Positions 14,172-21,454 of a stretch of DNA of 22,367 nucleotides are shown here, one piece after another. Source of the DNA: Candidatus Methanoplasma sp. GTDB lineage: Archaea > Thermoplasmatota > Thermoplasmata > Methanomassiliicoccales > Methanomethylophilaceae. The stretch spans positions 1 through 22,367 of the forward strand of contig JAITQH010000064.1 of assembly GCA_031288985.1 (NCBI GenBank), given 5' to 3'. The notes under the pieces are model-generated. The model made no database searches. It saw only the letters and a list, made by a program, of their open reading frames with translations, and was not told where the DNA came from. Within the stretch, counting starts at the first letter, position 1. Every line of letters begins with the position of its first letter. The translations under genes were made by a program, and so were the position numbers.

Positions 14172-15407
14172 ATGCAGATGAAATTTAAATTCCTGGGCGG
14201 CGCCGACGTGGTAGGCCGCATGGGCATGACCATGACGGGCAACAACAAGACGATGCTTGTGGAGTACGGGATGAGCCCGTCCAAACCACCCGAATACCCG
14301 TTGGACGCCCCCCGCGTGGATCACCTTTTCCTGACCCACTGCCATCTGGATCACTGCGGCATGGTGCCCGCTGTGTGCGGGAGAGACCGCTGCGAGCTGT
14401 TCACCACCCCCCTTTCCGCTGAGATCGCGGAAATGATGATGTACGACAGCCTGAAGATAGCAAAGGCCGAAGGATACAACGAACCGTACACGGCAGGGGA
14501 TGTCAAACGCACGATGGACTGCGTCGCCCCCCTGACCTTCGGAGACGCCATCGAGCTGGGAAAGATGGAAGTGACCCTCCACTCCGCCGGGCATGTTCCC
14601 GGGGCCGCCATGTTCGAGTTCGCGATCGATTCGAGCACGGTGTACAGCGGCGACATCCATACGGCCGACCAGAAGCTGGTGCGCGGGGCCAAACCCGTCA
14701 AATGCAGCAACCTCTTCATCGAGGGGACGTACGCAGGGAAGAACCACCCTCCCAGAAAACAGTCGGTCAGCTCTTTCATATCCAAGATCGAAGAGGTCAT
14801 CGACCGCGGAGGCAAGGTCATAATCCCCTGTTTCGCCGTGGGCAGAACGCAGGAGATCATGCTGGTGCTCAAAGACCGGGGCTACGACATGTGGGTGGAC
14901 GGCATGGGCAGATCCGTCACGAGGCTGTTCCTTGACTACCCCGAATATCTCAGAGAGCCGAAAGCGATGAAATCCGCCAGGAGGGCGTTCTCGGAGATAC
15001 GGGGGCAGGACATGAGAAGCCGCGCCGCCAGAGGCGACATAATAGTCACCACCGGCGGGATGTTGGACGGTGGGCCCGTCCTCGGATACATCCGCGAACT
15101 CAAGGACAATCCGAAGAATGCCATTCTGCTCGTCGGATATCAGGCCGAGGACACCAACGGCAGGCTCCTGCTGGAGCAGGGATGCATCGTTCTCGACGGC
15201 GAGACCGTGAAGGTCCAATGCGAAGTCCAGAAATATGATTTCTCGGCTCACGCCGGCCACGACGAACTGGTGGATTTCGTCAGGAAGTGCGACCCGGAGA
15301 ACGTCATAATAATGCACTCGGAAGCCCGCGAGCTCCTGCTTCCGGATCTTCAGGACTACAACGTGATCCTCCCCGAACTCGGGAAGGAGTTCGAATTGGA
15401 CGTATGA
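14172..15407 (+). CDS. Beta-CASP metallo-beta-lactamase ribonuclease, aCPSF2-like
   Basis: Archaeal CPSF-type nucleases process or degrade RNA with a two-zinc centre between metallo-beta-lactamase and beta-CASP domains. The 411-residue length, with no N-terminal KH domains, fits aCPSF2 rather than the longer aCPSF1 termination factor. Metal ligands are seen in THCHLDHCG (H56, H58, D60, H61), in AGHVPGA and in YSGDIHT near residue 159. The beta-CASP motifs are FIEGTYAG, FSAHAGHDEL and IIMHSEARE. Motif A is EGTY where most members have Glu-Ser-Thr-Tyr, a mild change. An RNase J-type enzyme is less likely by length. Its TGA overlaps the nadC ATG. Confidence 0.9.
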   Translation: MQMKFKFLGGADVVGRMGMTMTGNNKTMLVEYGMSPSKPPEYPLDAPRVDHLFLTHCHLDHCGMVPAVCGRDRCELFTTPLSAEIAEMMMYDSLKIAKAEGYNEPYTAGDVKRTMDCVAPLTFGDAIELGKMEVTLHSAGHVPGAAMFEFAIDSSTVYSGDIHTADQKLVRGAKPVKCSNLFIEGTYAGKNHPPRKQSVSSFISKIEEVIDRGGKVIIPCFAVGRTQEIMLVLKDRGYDMWVDGMGRSVTRLFLDYPEYLREPKAMKSARRAFSEIRGQDMRSRAARGDIIVTTGGMLDGGPVLGYIRELKDNPKNAILLVGYQAEDTNGRLLLEQGCIVLDGETVKVQCEVQKYDFSAHAGHDELVDFVRKCDPENVIIMHSEARELLLPDLQDYNVILPELGKEFELDV

Positions 15408-16234
15408 ACTTGGATCTGAGGCCGTTTCTGGACGAGGACGTGGGCGCGGGAGACCTTACCGCCAATATATTCGTGCCGGACCGGAAGGGTTCCGCAACGA
15501 TAGTGTGCGAGGAGGACGCCGTCGTTGCCGGAATGGAGGAGGCCTGCGGGATATTTGCGCTTCTGGGCGCGGCGGCCGAACCGCTGGCCGTCGATGGCCA
15601 ACGCGCTGCGGCCGGAACAAAGGTCATGACGGTCAGAGGCCCGCTCAGAGGGTTGATGACCGGCGAGCGGGTCGCCCTCAACTTCCTTATGCGGATGAGC
15701 GGCATAGCGACCGCAACCGCCGCCGCCGTGGAACTCGTCAGGACCAAAGACGCCGATATGCTGATAGCCGCCACCAGAAAGACCACGCCGGGGTTCAGGA
15801 GCTTCGAGAAGAAGGCCGTCGTTCTCGGCGGGGGGTGGGGCCACAGGAACGGGTTGTACGACATGGTCATGATCAAGGACAACCACATCGCCGCCGCCGG
15901 AGGAGTGTCCGAGGCGCTGGCAAAGATAGGGGATGTCCCCGAGGGCGTGAAGGTGGAGATAGAGGTCTCCGGCGTCAGGGACGGACTGGCCGCCGCCAAA
16001 AACAGGAGAGTGGACGTCATAATGGCGGATCACATGCCGCCGAAGGACGTGGCCGAACTCAGAAGCCTTGCGAGAGCCGTCAACGGAAACGTTCTGATCG
16101 AGGCTTCGGGAAACATAACCTTGGACAACATCCTCGACTATGCGGGATGCGCGGACATAGTGTCGCTGGGCGCTCTTACGCATTCCGCACGGGCCGTGCA
16201 CTTCTCCATGGACGTGGACGGCGCGGATCTCTGA
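15404..16234 (+). CDS. nadC: Nicotinate-nucleotide pyrophosphorylase (carboxylating), quinolinate phosphoribosyltransferase
   Basis: NadC condenses quinolinate with PRPP to nicotinate mononucleotide, releasing CO2, in de novo NAD synthesis. The 276-residue protein shows the family signature run: ATRKTTPGFRSFEKKAVVLG near residue 125, then GGWGHRNGLYDMVMIKDNHI, then EIEVSG and a C-terminal VLIEASGNITLDNI and DIVSLGALTHS. The ATG at 15404 overlaps the upstream TGA (ATGA), with an AAGGAG about 12 bases before it; the longer frame from 15287 lies in the preceding gene. nadA and nadB are not in the window. Length and all PRPP/quinolinate contact motifs look intact. Confidence 0.96.
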   Translation: MNLDLRPFLDEDVGAGDLTANIFVPDRKGSATIVCEEDAVVAGMEEACGIFALLGAAAEPLAVDGQRAAAGTKVMTVRGPLRGLMTGERVALNFLMRMSGIATATAAAVELVRTKDADMLIAATRKTTPGFRSFEKKAVVLGGGWGHRNGLYDMVMIKDNHIAAAGGVSEALAKIGDVPEGVKVEIEVSGVRDGLAAAKNRRVDVIMADHMPPKDVAELRSLARAVNGNVLIEASGNITLDNILDYAGCADIVSLGALTHSARAVHFSMDVDGADL

Positions 16235-16273
16235 CCCGGCCGTACATACGCCTGCATTCTCCTGCGGAGACAT

Positions 16274-16283
16274 GTTTATAATC
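16274..16283 (+). promoter_or_regulatory. TATA box of the 16305 small gene
   Basis: GTTTATAATC is centred about 27 bases before the ATG at 16305. That predicts a leaderless mRNA and rules out the longer frame that starts at 16272, inside this element. Confidence 0.5.
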
Positions 16284-16304
16284 TTTGAGAAACACTGCGA
16301 AGCC

Positions 16305-16496
16305 ATGGCCATCAACTTTGACGACTACGTCTGCGAGTTCTGCGGCAGACCCTGCAAGAACGTCGTTTTCGCCGCATTCGTGTGCGGCGACAGCGAATGC
16401 GTAGAGAAAGCGAGGGTCGCCAGAGGCGGCCCCGGCGGCCACATGAAAAGGAAGGCCGAGGGGAAGCCGATCTTCATCGACCTTGACGACGACTGA
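16305..16496 (+). CDS. Small zinc-binding protein, 63 residues, unknown
   Basis: From the ATG at 16305 the product begins MAINFDDYVCEFCGRPC and later has CGDSEC. This gives a Cys-x2-Cys-x3-Cys group and a Cys-x4-Cys group that could bind one zinc. A basic Gly-rich segment (RGGPGGHMKRKAEGK) and an acidic end follow. The size, cysteines and basic patch suggest a nucleic-acid or protein-binding zinc ribbon, but I recognise no family. It has its own TATA at leaderless distance. It converges on purH with only 2 bases between the two stop codons. Confidence 0.72.
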   Translation: MAINFDDYVCEFCGRPCKNVVFAAFVCGDSECVEKARVARGGPGGHMKRKAEGKPIFIDLDDD

Positions 16497-16498
16497 CG

Positions 16499-18049
16499 TC
16501 AGTGCCTGAACACGCGGCACCCTGTGAACACCATCGCCATCCCATGCTCGTTCGCGGCATCGATGACCTCTTGGTCCCTGATGCTCCCGCCGGGCTGGAT
16601 TATTGCCGTGACCCCGGCGTTGGCCGCCTCGTCGACGCCGTCTCTGAAGGGGAAGAATGCGTCCGACGCCATCACCGACCCCTGAGTCGGCTCGTTGGCC
16701 TTCATCGTCGCTATCTTGGCAGAGTCCACGCGGCTCATCTGGCCCGCTCCGATGCCCACCGCCCTCTCGCCTTTCACGTAGACCACGGCGTTGGAGGTCA
16801 CGTGCTTCGCGAGCTTCCATGCGAACAGCAGCGCCCTGACCTCCTCTTCCGTCGGCGTGCGTTTGGTCACCGCCTTCAGGTTCTCCGGGCTTATCGGGAC
16901 ATCCTCATCGGTCTGGACCAGAAGTCCTCCCTGAACTTTCTTCATCTTGTATTCACGATGTCTGCGGGACGGGGCTATCGGAGAGTTCGTCCTGAGCAGG
17001 CGGATGTTCTTTTTCTTTGACAGAAGCTCGAAGACGCCGGGTTCGTAGTCGGGGCAGATGACCGCCTCGACGAAGTATTGGGATATCATTTCCGCAGTCT
17101 GCATGTCGCAGCTCCTGTTGAGGCAGATCACGCAGCCGAAAGCCGAAAGGGGATCGACGTCGTATGCCGTCCTGAATGCCTCGGATATGGCGTCCGCGGA
17201 CGCCAGGCCGCAGGGGTTGGTGTGCTTCATCACGACAGCCGTGGGTCTTTCGAAGTCCAGCGCTATGTCCAGCGACTTGTCAAGATCGAGAATGTTGTTG
17301 TACGACAGCTCCTTCCCGTGCAGCTGCTCGGATCCGGCCACGGTGGTGCCGGGGGTGAACGGTTCCCTGTAGAACGCCGCCGACTGGTTCGGATTCTCGC
17401 CGTATCTTAGGTCTTCCACCTTCTCCGATGGTATGGGGAACGATCTCGGAAATCCTCCGGAGAACTCCCCGTGCATCTTCAGCGCTATCATGGAGTCGTA
17501 ATTTGCCGTGGCGACGAACGCTTCCGCCATAAGCCTTTGGCGGAGCCGAAGGTCCGTCTCCCCGAACGCCCTGAGCTGTTCCAGAACTTCGGGATACTGA
17601 TCAGGATGCGTGACCGCCGCCACCGACTCGTAGTTCTTGGCCGCCGCGCGTATGAGGCTCGGACCCCCGATGTCGATGTTCTCTGTAATGTCTTCAAGGG
17701 TCGCGCCTTCCCTGAGGACGGCCTCTTTGAACGGATAGAGGTTCACCACCACAATGTCTATGGCCTCTATGCCCTTCTCCGCGATGGCCGCCATGTGTTC
17801 GGGGATGTCCCTTCTGGCCAGGATCCCGGCGTGTATGTTCGGATGGAGGGTCTTGACTCGCCCGTCCAGCATTTCCGGGAATCCCGTCGCTTCCGAGGCT
17901 TCGACCGCAGGTATGCCGTTCTGCCTCAGCAGCCTGTACGTCCCGCCGGTGGATATTATCTCGACGCCGAGAGACGCCAGCTCTTTGGAAAAATCGACTA
18001 TCCCGCTCTTGTCAGAGACGCTTATTATCGCGCGTTTTGTTTTTGCCAA
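16499..18049 (-). CDS. purH: Bifunctional AICAR transformylase / IMP cyclohydrolase
   Basis: PurH carries out the last two steps of IMP synthesis. Its C-terminal domain formylates AICAR with 10-formyl-tetrahydrofolate and its N-terminal domain closes the ring. The 516-residue length is that of the fused enzyme. The cyclohydrolase domain (about 1-195) has SDKSGI, STGGT, GRVKTLHP at 63-70, NLYPF and NIDIGGP at 124-130. The transformylase domain has RYGENPNQ near 215, the catalytic KH in MKHTNPCG (K275, H276), DPLSAFG, and a C-terminal GAGQMSRVDS, DAFFPF and QPGGSIRD. The start is TTG at 18049, supported by a perfect AGGAGG 8 bases upstream; no ATG fits as well. Many archaea use PurP/PurO instead, so this is a bacterial-type gene. 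Confidence 0.96.
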   Translation of the reverse strand: MAKTKRAIISVSDKSGIVDFSKELASLGVEIISTGGTYRLLRQNGIPAVEASEATGFPEMLDGRVKTLHPNIHAGILARRDIPEHMAAIAEKGIEAIDIVVVNLYPFKEAVLREGATLEDITENIDIGGPSLIRAAAKNYESVAAVTHPDQYPEVLEQLRAFGETDLRLRQRLMAEAFVATANYDSMIALKMHGEFSGGFPRSFPIPSEKVEDLRYGENPNQSAAFYREPFTPGTTVAGSEQLHGKELSYNNILDLDKSLDIALDFERPTAVVMKHTNPCGLASADAISEAFRTAYDVDPLSAFGCVICLNRSCDMQTAEMISQYFVEAVICPDYEPGVFELLSKKKNIRLLRTNSPIAPSRRHREYKMKKVQGGLLVQTDEDVPISPENLKAVTKRTPTEEEVRALLFAWKLAKHVTSNAVVYVKGERAVGIGAGQMSRVDSAKIATMKANEPTQGSVMASDAFFPFRDGVDEAANAGVTAIIQPGGSIRDQEVIDAANEHGMAMVFTGCRVFRH

Positions 18050-18057
18050 GTAAATGC

Positions 18058-18063
18058 CCTCCT
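18058..18063 (-). promoter_or_regulatory. Shine-Dalgarno site that fixes the TTG start of purH
   Basis: AGGAGG on the minus strand lies 8 bases before TTG at 18049-18047. AT-rich elements at about 18103-18118 (ACATAAAG and CTTTATCTAAC on the minus strand) are the likely TATA region. Confidence 0.65.
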
Positions 18064-18124
18064 GCTGTGCGATGGCCGTCCGTCCGACGCGTCATGCATG
18101 ATTGCTTTATGTTAGATAAAGTGT

Positions 18125-18279
18125 GCGCAAGCCCGCATTCGGGCGCGCTCCCCATATGCCGCCGCCTGCCTCCGGCGCGTCTGTTTCACGGAAATATGTG
18201 AAAGACGCACGGTCCGCGGCCGCTCTTCCCGATCGCGGATCCTGGATGTAAGATGTTTTCCTCCGCCCGGAGGCGGAGG
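18125..18279. other. Intergenic stretch with three hairpins between purH and the glutamate-synthase-like gene
   Basis: No gene is evident in 18050-18289. Three inverted repeats occur. The first is GCGC-aa-GCCCG/CGGGC-GCGC (18125-18148, loop CATT). The second is GCGTC-tg-TTTCAC/GTGAAA-GACGC (18177-18208, 8-base loop). The third is CCTCCGCC/GGCGGAGG (18260-18267 with 18272-18279, loop of four). The third lies 11 bases past the 18290 stop and may end that minus-strand transcript, though no U-run follows it. The others are unexplained. Confidence 0.45.
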
Positions 18280-18289
18280 ATTTGAAGTT

Positions 18290-19888
18290 TCAGAGAAGCG
18301 CCTTCATGACCCTTGCCGCTCTCGCGTCGAGGGTCTCTACTCCGGACACTTTGCTCGCGTACTCCGAGAGCGCGACGATGTCCTCGGACTCGATGCACTC
18401 GAGCTTGAACTTGCGCGTTCCCGCCATGAGCTGTTTCAGCCCCTCGCCGAGCCTCTCGTTGAAGTAGGTGTACAGGCTGACTCCGCCCCATGGGATGTCG
18501 GAGCCGACCTTCTTGCTCTTGAACTTGGCCTGGACGTCCTCGGCCTTGATGAAAAACTTGCTCGGGTCGTCGCCGTACTGGGACGTGAAGCTCTCCGGGA
18601 GCTGCTTCTTTGCCGCCAGCTCGGAGAAGTGCTTTCCCTTCAGCGCGGCGGTGATCGGTCCTCTCGCCATGGCGATGGACTTGACGAGCGGACCCTCTCC
18701 TATGTCGGAGAGCGCGAACGCCTTGTACATCTGGGACTCGTTGATGAATCCGCCTGCGAAGGAGAGATCGGGCACGAATCTGCCCTGCGCCTTCAGCTCT
18801 CTGGCGCATGCCAGGACCTGGCTGAACAGCCAGATGCCGGGGGAGCTGAGCTCGTTCATGTGCGTGACCGGAGACATTCCGGTCCCGCCTCCGGCCGCGT
18901 CGAAGGTCAGGAGGTCTATCTTCGCTTTGGACGCGCACCTCATGGTGAACGCCACGACCTCGGGCTTGTACGCGCCGGTCTTCAGGAACACGTTCTTGAA
19001 CTTGCCCCTGAGCTGGTCTATGTCCTCCAGGAACGACGCCTCGTCGGGGAACCCGACGCGGCTGTGCCTCTCGAATGATTTGAACACGCCGGCCTTGAAC
19101 GCCTTCTGGACGGCTTTGTCCTCCGGGTCCGGCATGACTATGTATCCTCTGGACTTGAGCTCGAGCGCCCTCTCGAGAGAGGTCAGCCTGACCTCTCCGC
19201 CGATGGCCTTCGCGCCCTGTCCCCATTTCCTCTCGATGACGGACACGTCGAGTTTGGACGCTCCGTAGTCATCGACTCCGCCGCGTCCGTCCTCCACATT
19301 TGTCTGGAGCACGATGCGTCCGTTCTTGCCGTCCCAGAAGTCTGTGTAGGACTTCACGCGGAACGCCAGATCGGGGGATTTTTGAACTTTTCCGTTGGAG
19401 TAGGTCGCGTCCGGGTCCATACCGCAGACGTTCTCTCCTATGACCTCGCAGACGCCGGCGATGGCGGCTCCCGAAGCCAGCTCTCTCCAGTTCGTCTTGG
19501 CCACGGCCGTGGATCCCAGTCCGGCAATGTGCACGGGCAGGGACATCTTTATCGGGTTCTTGCTTCTGGTACCGACCACAGTTTTGATATCGACGTTTTC
19601 AAAGAACGCCACATCAGAGCTGGGCTCGATGCCTTTTGCGCCTATGAGCTCTGCCATGACCTGGAAGTGGGACCAGTCCAGAAGGTAGTCCTTGTTGGAC
19701 GCCGCCGTGGATTTCCCGAAGTGCTCAGGGCTGGGGTACAGGACCTCGCGCCCCCTGAGCGCCCCTTTTCCGACCTCGCAGAGAACATTGCAGTCCTCTA
19801 TGCACACCGGGCACATGCCGTTGATAGGACAAGGGTCCTTCACGCGTATGGCGGTTCCGGTGGTCGATTTAGAATTCTCTATTGACAT
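18290..19888 (-). CDS. FMN-binding glutamate-synthase-like protein (GltB domain 2 family)
   Basis: The 532-residue protein corresponds to the FMN/Fe-S synthase domain of glutamate synthase, without glutaminase or NADPH-dehydrogenase domains. The N-terminus holds five cysteines, C20, C26, C29, C33 and C37 in a DPCPINGMCPVC-type cluster, probably an iron-sulfur site. The barrel region carries Pro-Val-His-Ile-Ala-Gly-Leu-Gly-Ser-Thr-Ala, an Asn-Val-Glu-Asp-Gly-Arg stretch, KWGQGAKAIGGEV near 245, and FDAAGGGTGMSPVTHMNELS, the FMN phosphate-binding loop, near 345. The ATG at 19888 has GGTGAT 3 bases upstream. Relatives include stand-alone archaeal glutamate synthases and the methylamine-glutamate N-methyltransferase C subunit. 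With no partner genes nearby, the true substrate is open. Confidence 0.85.
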   Translation of the reverse strand: MSIENSKSTTGTAIRVKDPCPINGMCPVCIEDCNVLCEVGKGALRGREVLYPSPEHFGKSTAASNKDYLLDWSHFQVMAELIGAKGIEPSSDVAFFENVDIKTVVGTRSKNPIKMSLPVHIAGLGSTAVAKTNWRELASGAAIAGVCEVIGENVCGMDPDATYSNGKVQKSPDLAFRVKSYTDFWDGKNGRIVLQTNVEDGRGGVDDYGASKLDVSVIERKWGQGAKAIGGEVRLTSLERALELKSRGYIVMPDPEDKAVQKAFKAGVFKSFERHSRVGFPDEASFLEDIDQLRGKFKNVFLKTGAYKPEVVAFTMRCASKAKIDLLTFDAAGGGTGMSPVTHMNELSSPGIWLFSQVLACARELKAQGRFVPDLSFAGGFINESQMYKAFALSDIGEGPLVKSIAMARGPITAALKGKHFSELAAKKQLPESFTSQYGDDPSKFFIKAEDVQAKFKSKKVGSDIPWGGVSLYTYFNERLGEGLKQLMAGTRKFKLECIESEDIVALSEYASKVSGVETLDARAARVMKALL

Positions 19889-19935
19889 TCTATCACCTGC
19901 GGAGTATCTCCCCCGCAAATGTTGCGACACCCTAT

Positions 19936-19948
19936 TAGGATTTAAGCC
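19936..19948 (-). promoter_or_regulatory. Probable TATA box of the glutamate-synthase-like gene
   Basis: The minus strand reads GGCTTAAATCC here, about 55 bases before the ATG at 19888. It implies a leader of roughly 25-30 bases containing the GGTGAT ribosome binding site at about 19892-19898. Confidence 0.4.
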
Positions 19949-20018
19949 TCACCCGCACATAAAAAACGGTACTGGGCGATTGTCCATCCGATGGTTGCAT
20001 ATGTAGATGAATAGACAA

Positions 20019-20030
20019 AAATAATAAATA
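20019..20030 (+). promoter_or_regulatory. TATA region of the METTL5-Csl4-coil-ThiI operon
   Basis: AAATAATAAATA is a strong AT-rich element in a GC-rich setting, about 40 bases before the ATG at 20068. Transcription near 20052 is predicted. Confidence 0.5.
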
Positions 20031-20067
20031 GCGCGAGACGCAGAAATCCCGGCCCGCCTGCGGCCGC

Positions 20068-20718
20068 ATGGAATGTCGAAGCGCAAAGACCTTATCGCGC
20101 CGCCGACAATGCACGTTCGTGAGAATCAGAAAAAAAGACCTCGAGATCGCATTGGCAAAGGTGCCCGTGTTCAGGGATCCGAAGGCCGCGCTGGAGCAGT
20201 ACCCCACGCCGGCGTCCATAGCGGCGGACATGCTGTTCAATGCGTACTCCAACGGCGACGTGGAAGGAATGAAGGTGATGGACCTCGGGTGCGGGACGGG
20301 CGTCCTGTCGCTGGGCGCGTGGATGCTGGGCGCCGGCATGGTCGTAGGGTATGACGTGGACCCGGACGCGCTGGAGACGGCGAGAGAATGCGCAAGGTCG
20401 TTCGGATCGGACGCCGTGTTCATCGAGTCCGACGTGAACGGCGTCGCGGAGAAGGCCGACACGGTGGTCATGAACCCTCCGTTCGGCTGTCAGACGCGCC
20501 GCGCCGACCGTGATTTCCTCGACAAGGCGATGGACTCCGCGGATTGCATATATTCCGTTCACAAAGCGGAGACGCTGGAATTCGTCACTGAAAGGGCGGA
20601 GGACAGGGGGCGCCGCGTCGTATATAATAAAATTTATAAGTACGAGATTCCCCATACCTTCTCATTCCATAAAAGTGTGAAAAGGACGGTCGATGTAGTG
20701 GTCGTCAATATCAGGTGA
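20068..20718 (+). CDS. METTL5-like RNA adenine-N6 methyltransferase
   Basis: Archaeal METTL5 homologues are class I AdoMet methyltransferases expected to make m6A in 16S rRNA. The product has LEQYPTPASIAADML near residue 42, motif I MDLGCGTGVLSLGA at 71-84, an acidic GYDVDPDAL ribose-binding strand, and the catalytic NPPF at 136-139. The start is uncertain. ATG at 20068 gives 216 residues. GTG at 20119 gives 199 and begins Met-Arg-Ile-Arg-Lys-Lys-Asp-Leu-Glu, closer to the usual family N-terminus. Its TGA lies 2 bases before the Csl4 ATG. A Trm112-type activator is usual for this family but is not in the window. Confidence 0.87.
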   Translation: MECRSAKTLSRRRQCTFVRIRKKDLEIALAKVPVFRDPKAALEQYPTPASIAADMLFNAYSNGDVEGMKVMDLGCGTGVLSLGAWMLGAGMVVGYDVDPDALETARECARSFGSDAVFIESDVNGVAEKADTVVMNPPFGCQTRRADRDFLDKAMDSADCIYSVHKAETLEFVTERAEDRGRRVVYNKIYKYEIPHTFSFHKSVKRTVDVVVVNIR

Positions 20719-20720
20719 AA

Positions 20721-21284
20721 ATGATGAAAAGCGGAACAGAAGTATTCCCGGGGGACGAGGTTGCTGTTGAAGAGGAGTATCTTGCCTCCGACGGGACATT
20801 CTCCAATGACGGGGTAGTGTATGCGTCCCAGATCGGCATATTGGATCTCGACGATGACGAATGCGTAGCCAGAGTGTCGTCGCCGAACCCACCCAACGTC
20901 CTGAGGCCGGGGGACATAGTCTATGCGGTCGTGGCGGACATCAGGAACACGATGGCCACCGCGGACGTGGTGGCCAAGAAAGGCACGGCGAGGGGCATCG
21001 GCGGCGAGACGTACGCCACGTTGCATGTGTCCAAGATCTCGCCGGGATACACCGACGACGTCTCCAAGGAACTCAGAAAGGGAGACATAATAAGGGCAAG
21101 GGTCACGGGCATAAGCCCCTCGTTGCAGCTCACCACCAAAGACGACGACCTGGGCGTGATCAAGTCGCTGTGCGGAACGTGCAAGACGCCCCTGATAAGA
21201 AAAAAGAACGGACTGTACTGCACCGAATGCGAGCGCTCTTTCACAAGAAAACTGGCAGACGATTACGGCGATGTAAGGCTATGA
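20721..21284 (+). CDS. csl4: Exosome RNA-binding subunit Csl4
   Basis: Csl4 is one of the two RNA-binding cap subunits of the archaeal exosome. The 188-residue protein has the three expected parts. An N-terminal domain begins with TEVFPGDEVAVEEEY. A central S1 domain (about 62-145) contains PGDIVYAVVADI and KGDIIRARV followed by LQLTTKDDDLGVI. A C-terminal zinc ribbon has CGTC and CTEC. ATG at 20721 is preceded by GGTGA; ATG at 20724 and GTG at 20715 are alternatives. Its TGA overlaps the next ATG (ATGA). Exosome genes rrp41/rrp42 are not nearby. Confidence 0.93.
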   Translation: MMKSGTEVFPGDEVAVEEEYLASDGTFSNDGVVYASQIGILDLDDDECVARVSSPNPPNVLRPGDIVYAVVADIRNTMATADVVAKKGTARGIGGETYATLHVSKISPGYTDDVSKELRKGDIIRARVTGISPSLQLTTKDDDLGVIKSLCGTCKTPLIRKKNGLYCTECERSFTRKLADDYGDVRL

Positions 21285-21454
21285 AAGAGCCGGCAGACGA
21301 CATGACGTCCCTGAAGGCGGAGCTCAAGGCTCTGAAGACAGAGGTGGACACGCTGAAAGAGTTCGTCAGGGCGCTTTATTCCATGATCGACGACGAAGAG
21401 TGCGACGGCGAGGAGTATTCCGGAGGGTTCGTTCCGGGGAGGTTCAACACATGA
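21281..21454 (+). CDS. 57-residue coiled-coil protein, unknown
   Basis: This short gene starts at the ATG that overlaps the Csl4 stop (ATGA) and ends with a TGA that overlaps the ThiI-like start (ATGA). It is thus precisely set between two recognised genes, which is strong evidence that it is real. Residues about 8-38 are heptad-like (Leu-Lys-Ala-Glu-Leu-Lys-Ala-Leu-Lys-Thr-Glu-Val then Leu-Lys-Glu-Phe-Val), predicting an amphipathic coiled coil. A very acidic segment (Asp-Asp-Glu-Glu-Cys-Asp) and a Gly-rich tail follow. It may be an oligomerisation or adaptor peptide for a neighbouring RNA enzyme. No family is recognised. Confidence 0.75.
   Translation: MKEPADDMTSLKAELKALKTEVDTLKEFVRALYSMIDDEECDGEEYSGGFVPGRFNT

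Noticed and set aside
18260..18279. Confident intrinsic terminator for the glutamate-synthase-like gene
   Set aside because: The stem is strong and well placed, but no U-run follows it on the minus strand, and archaeal termination relies mainly on U-tracts, so I list it only as a hairpin.
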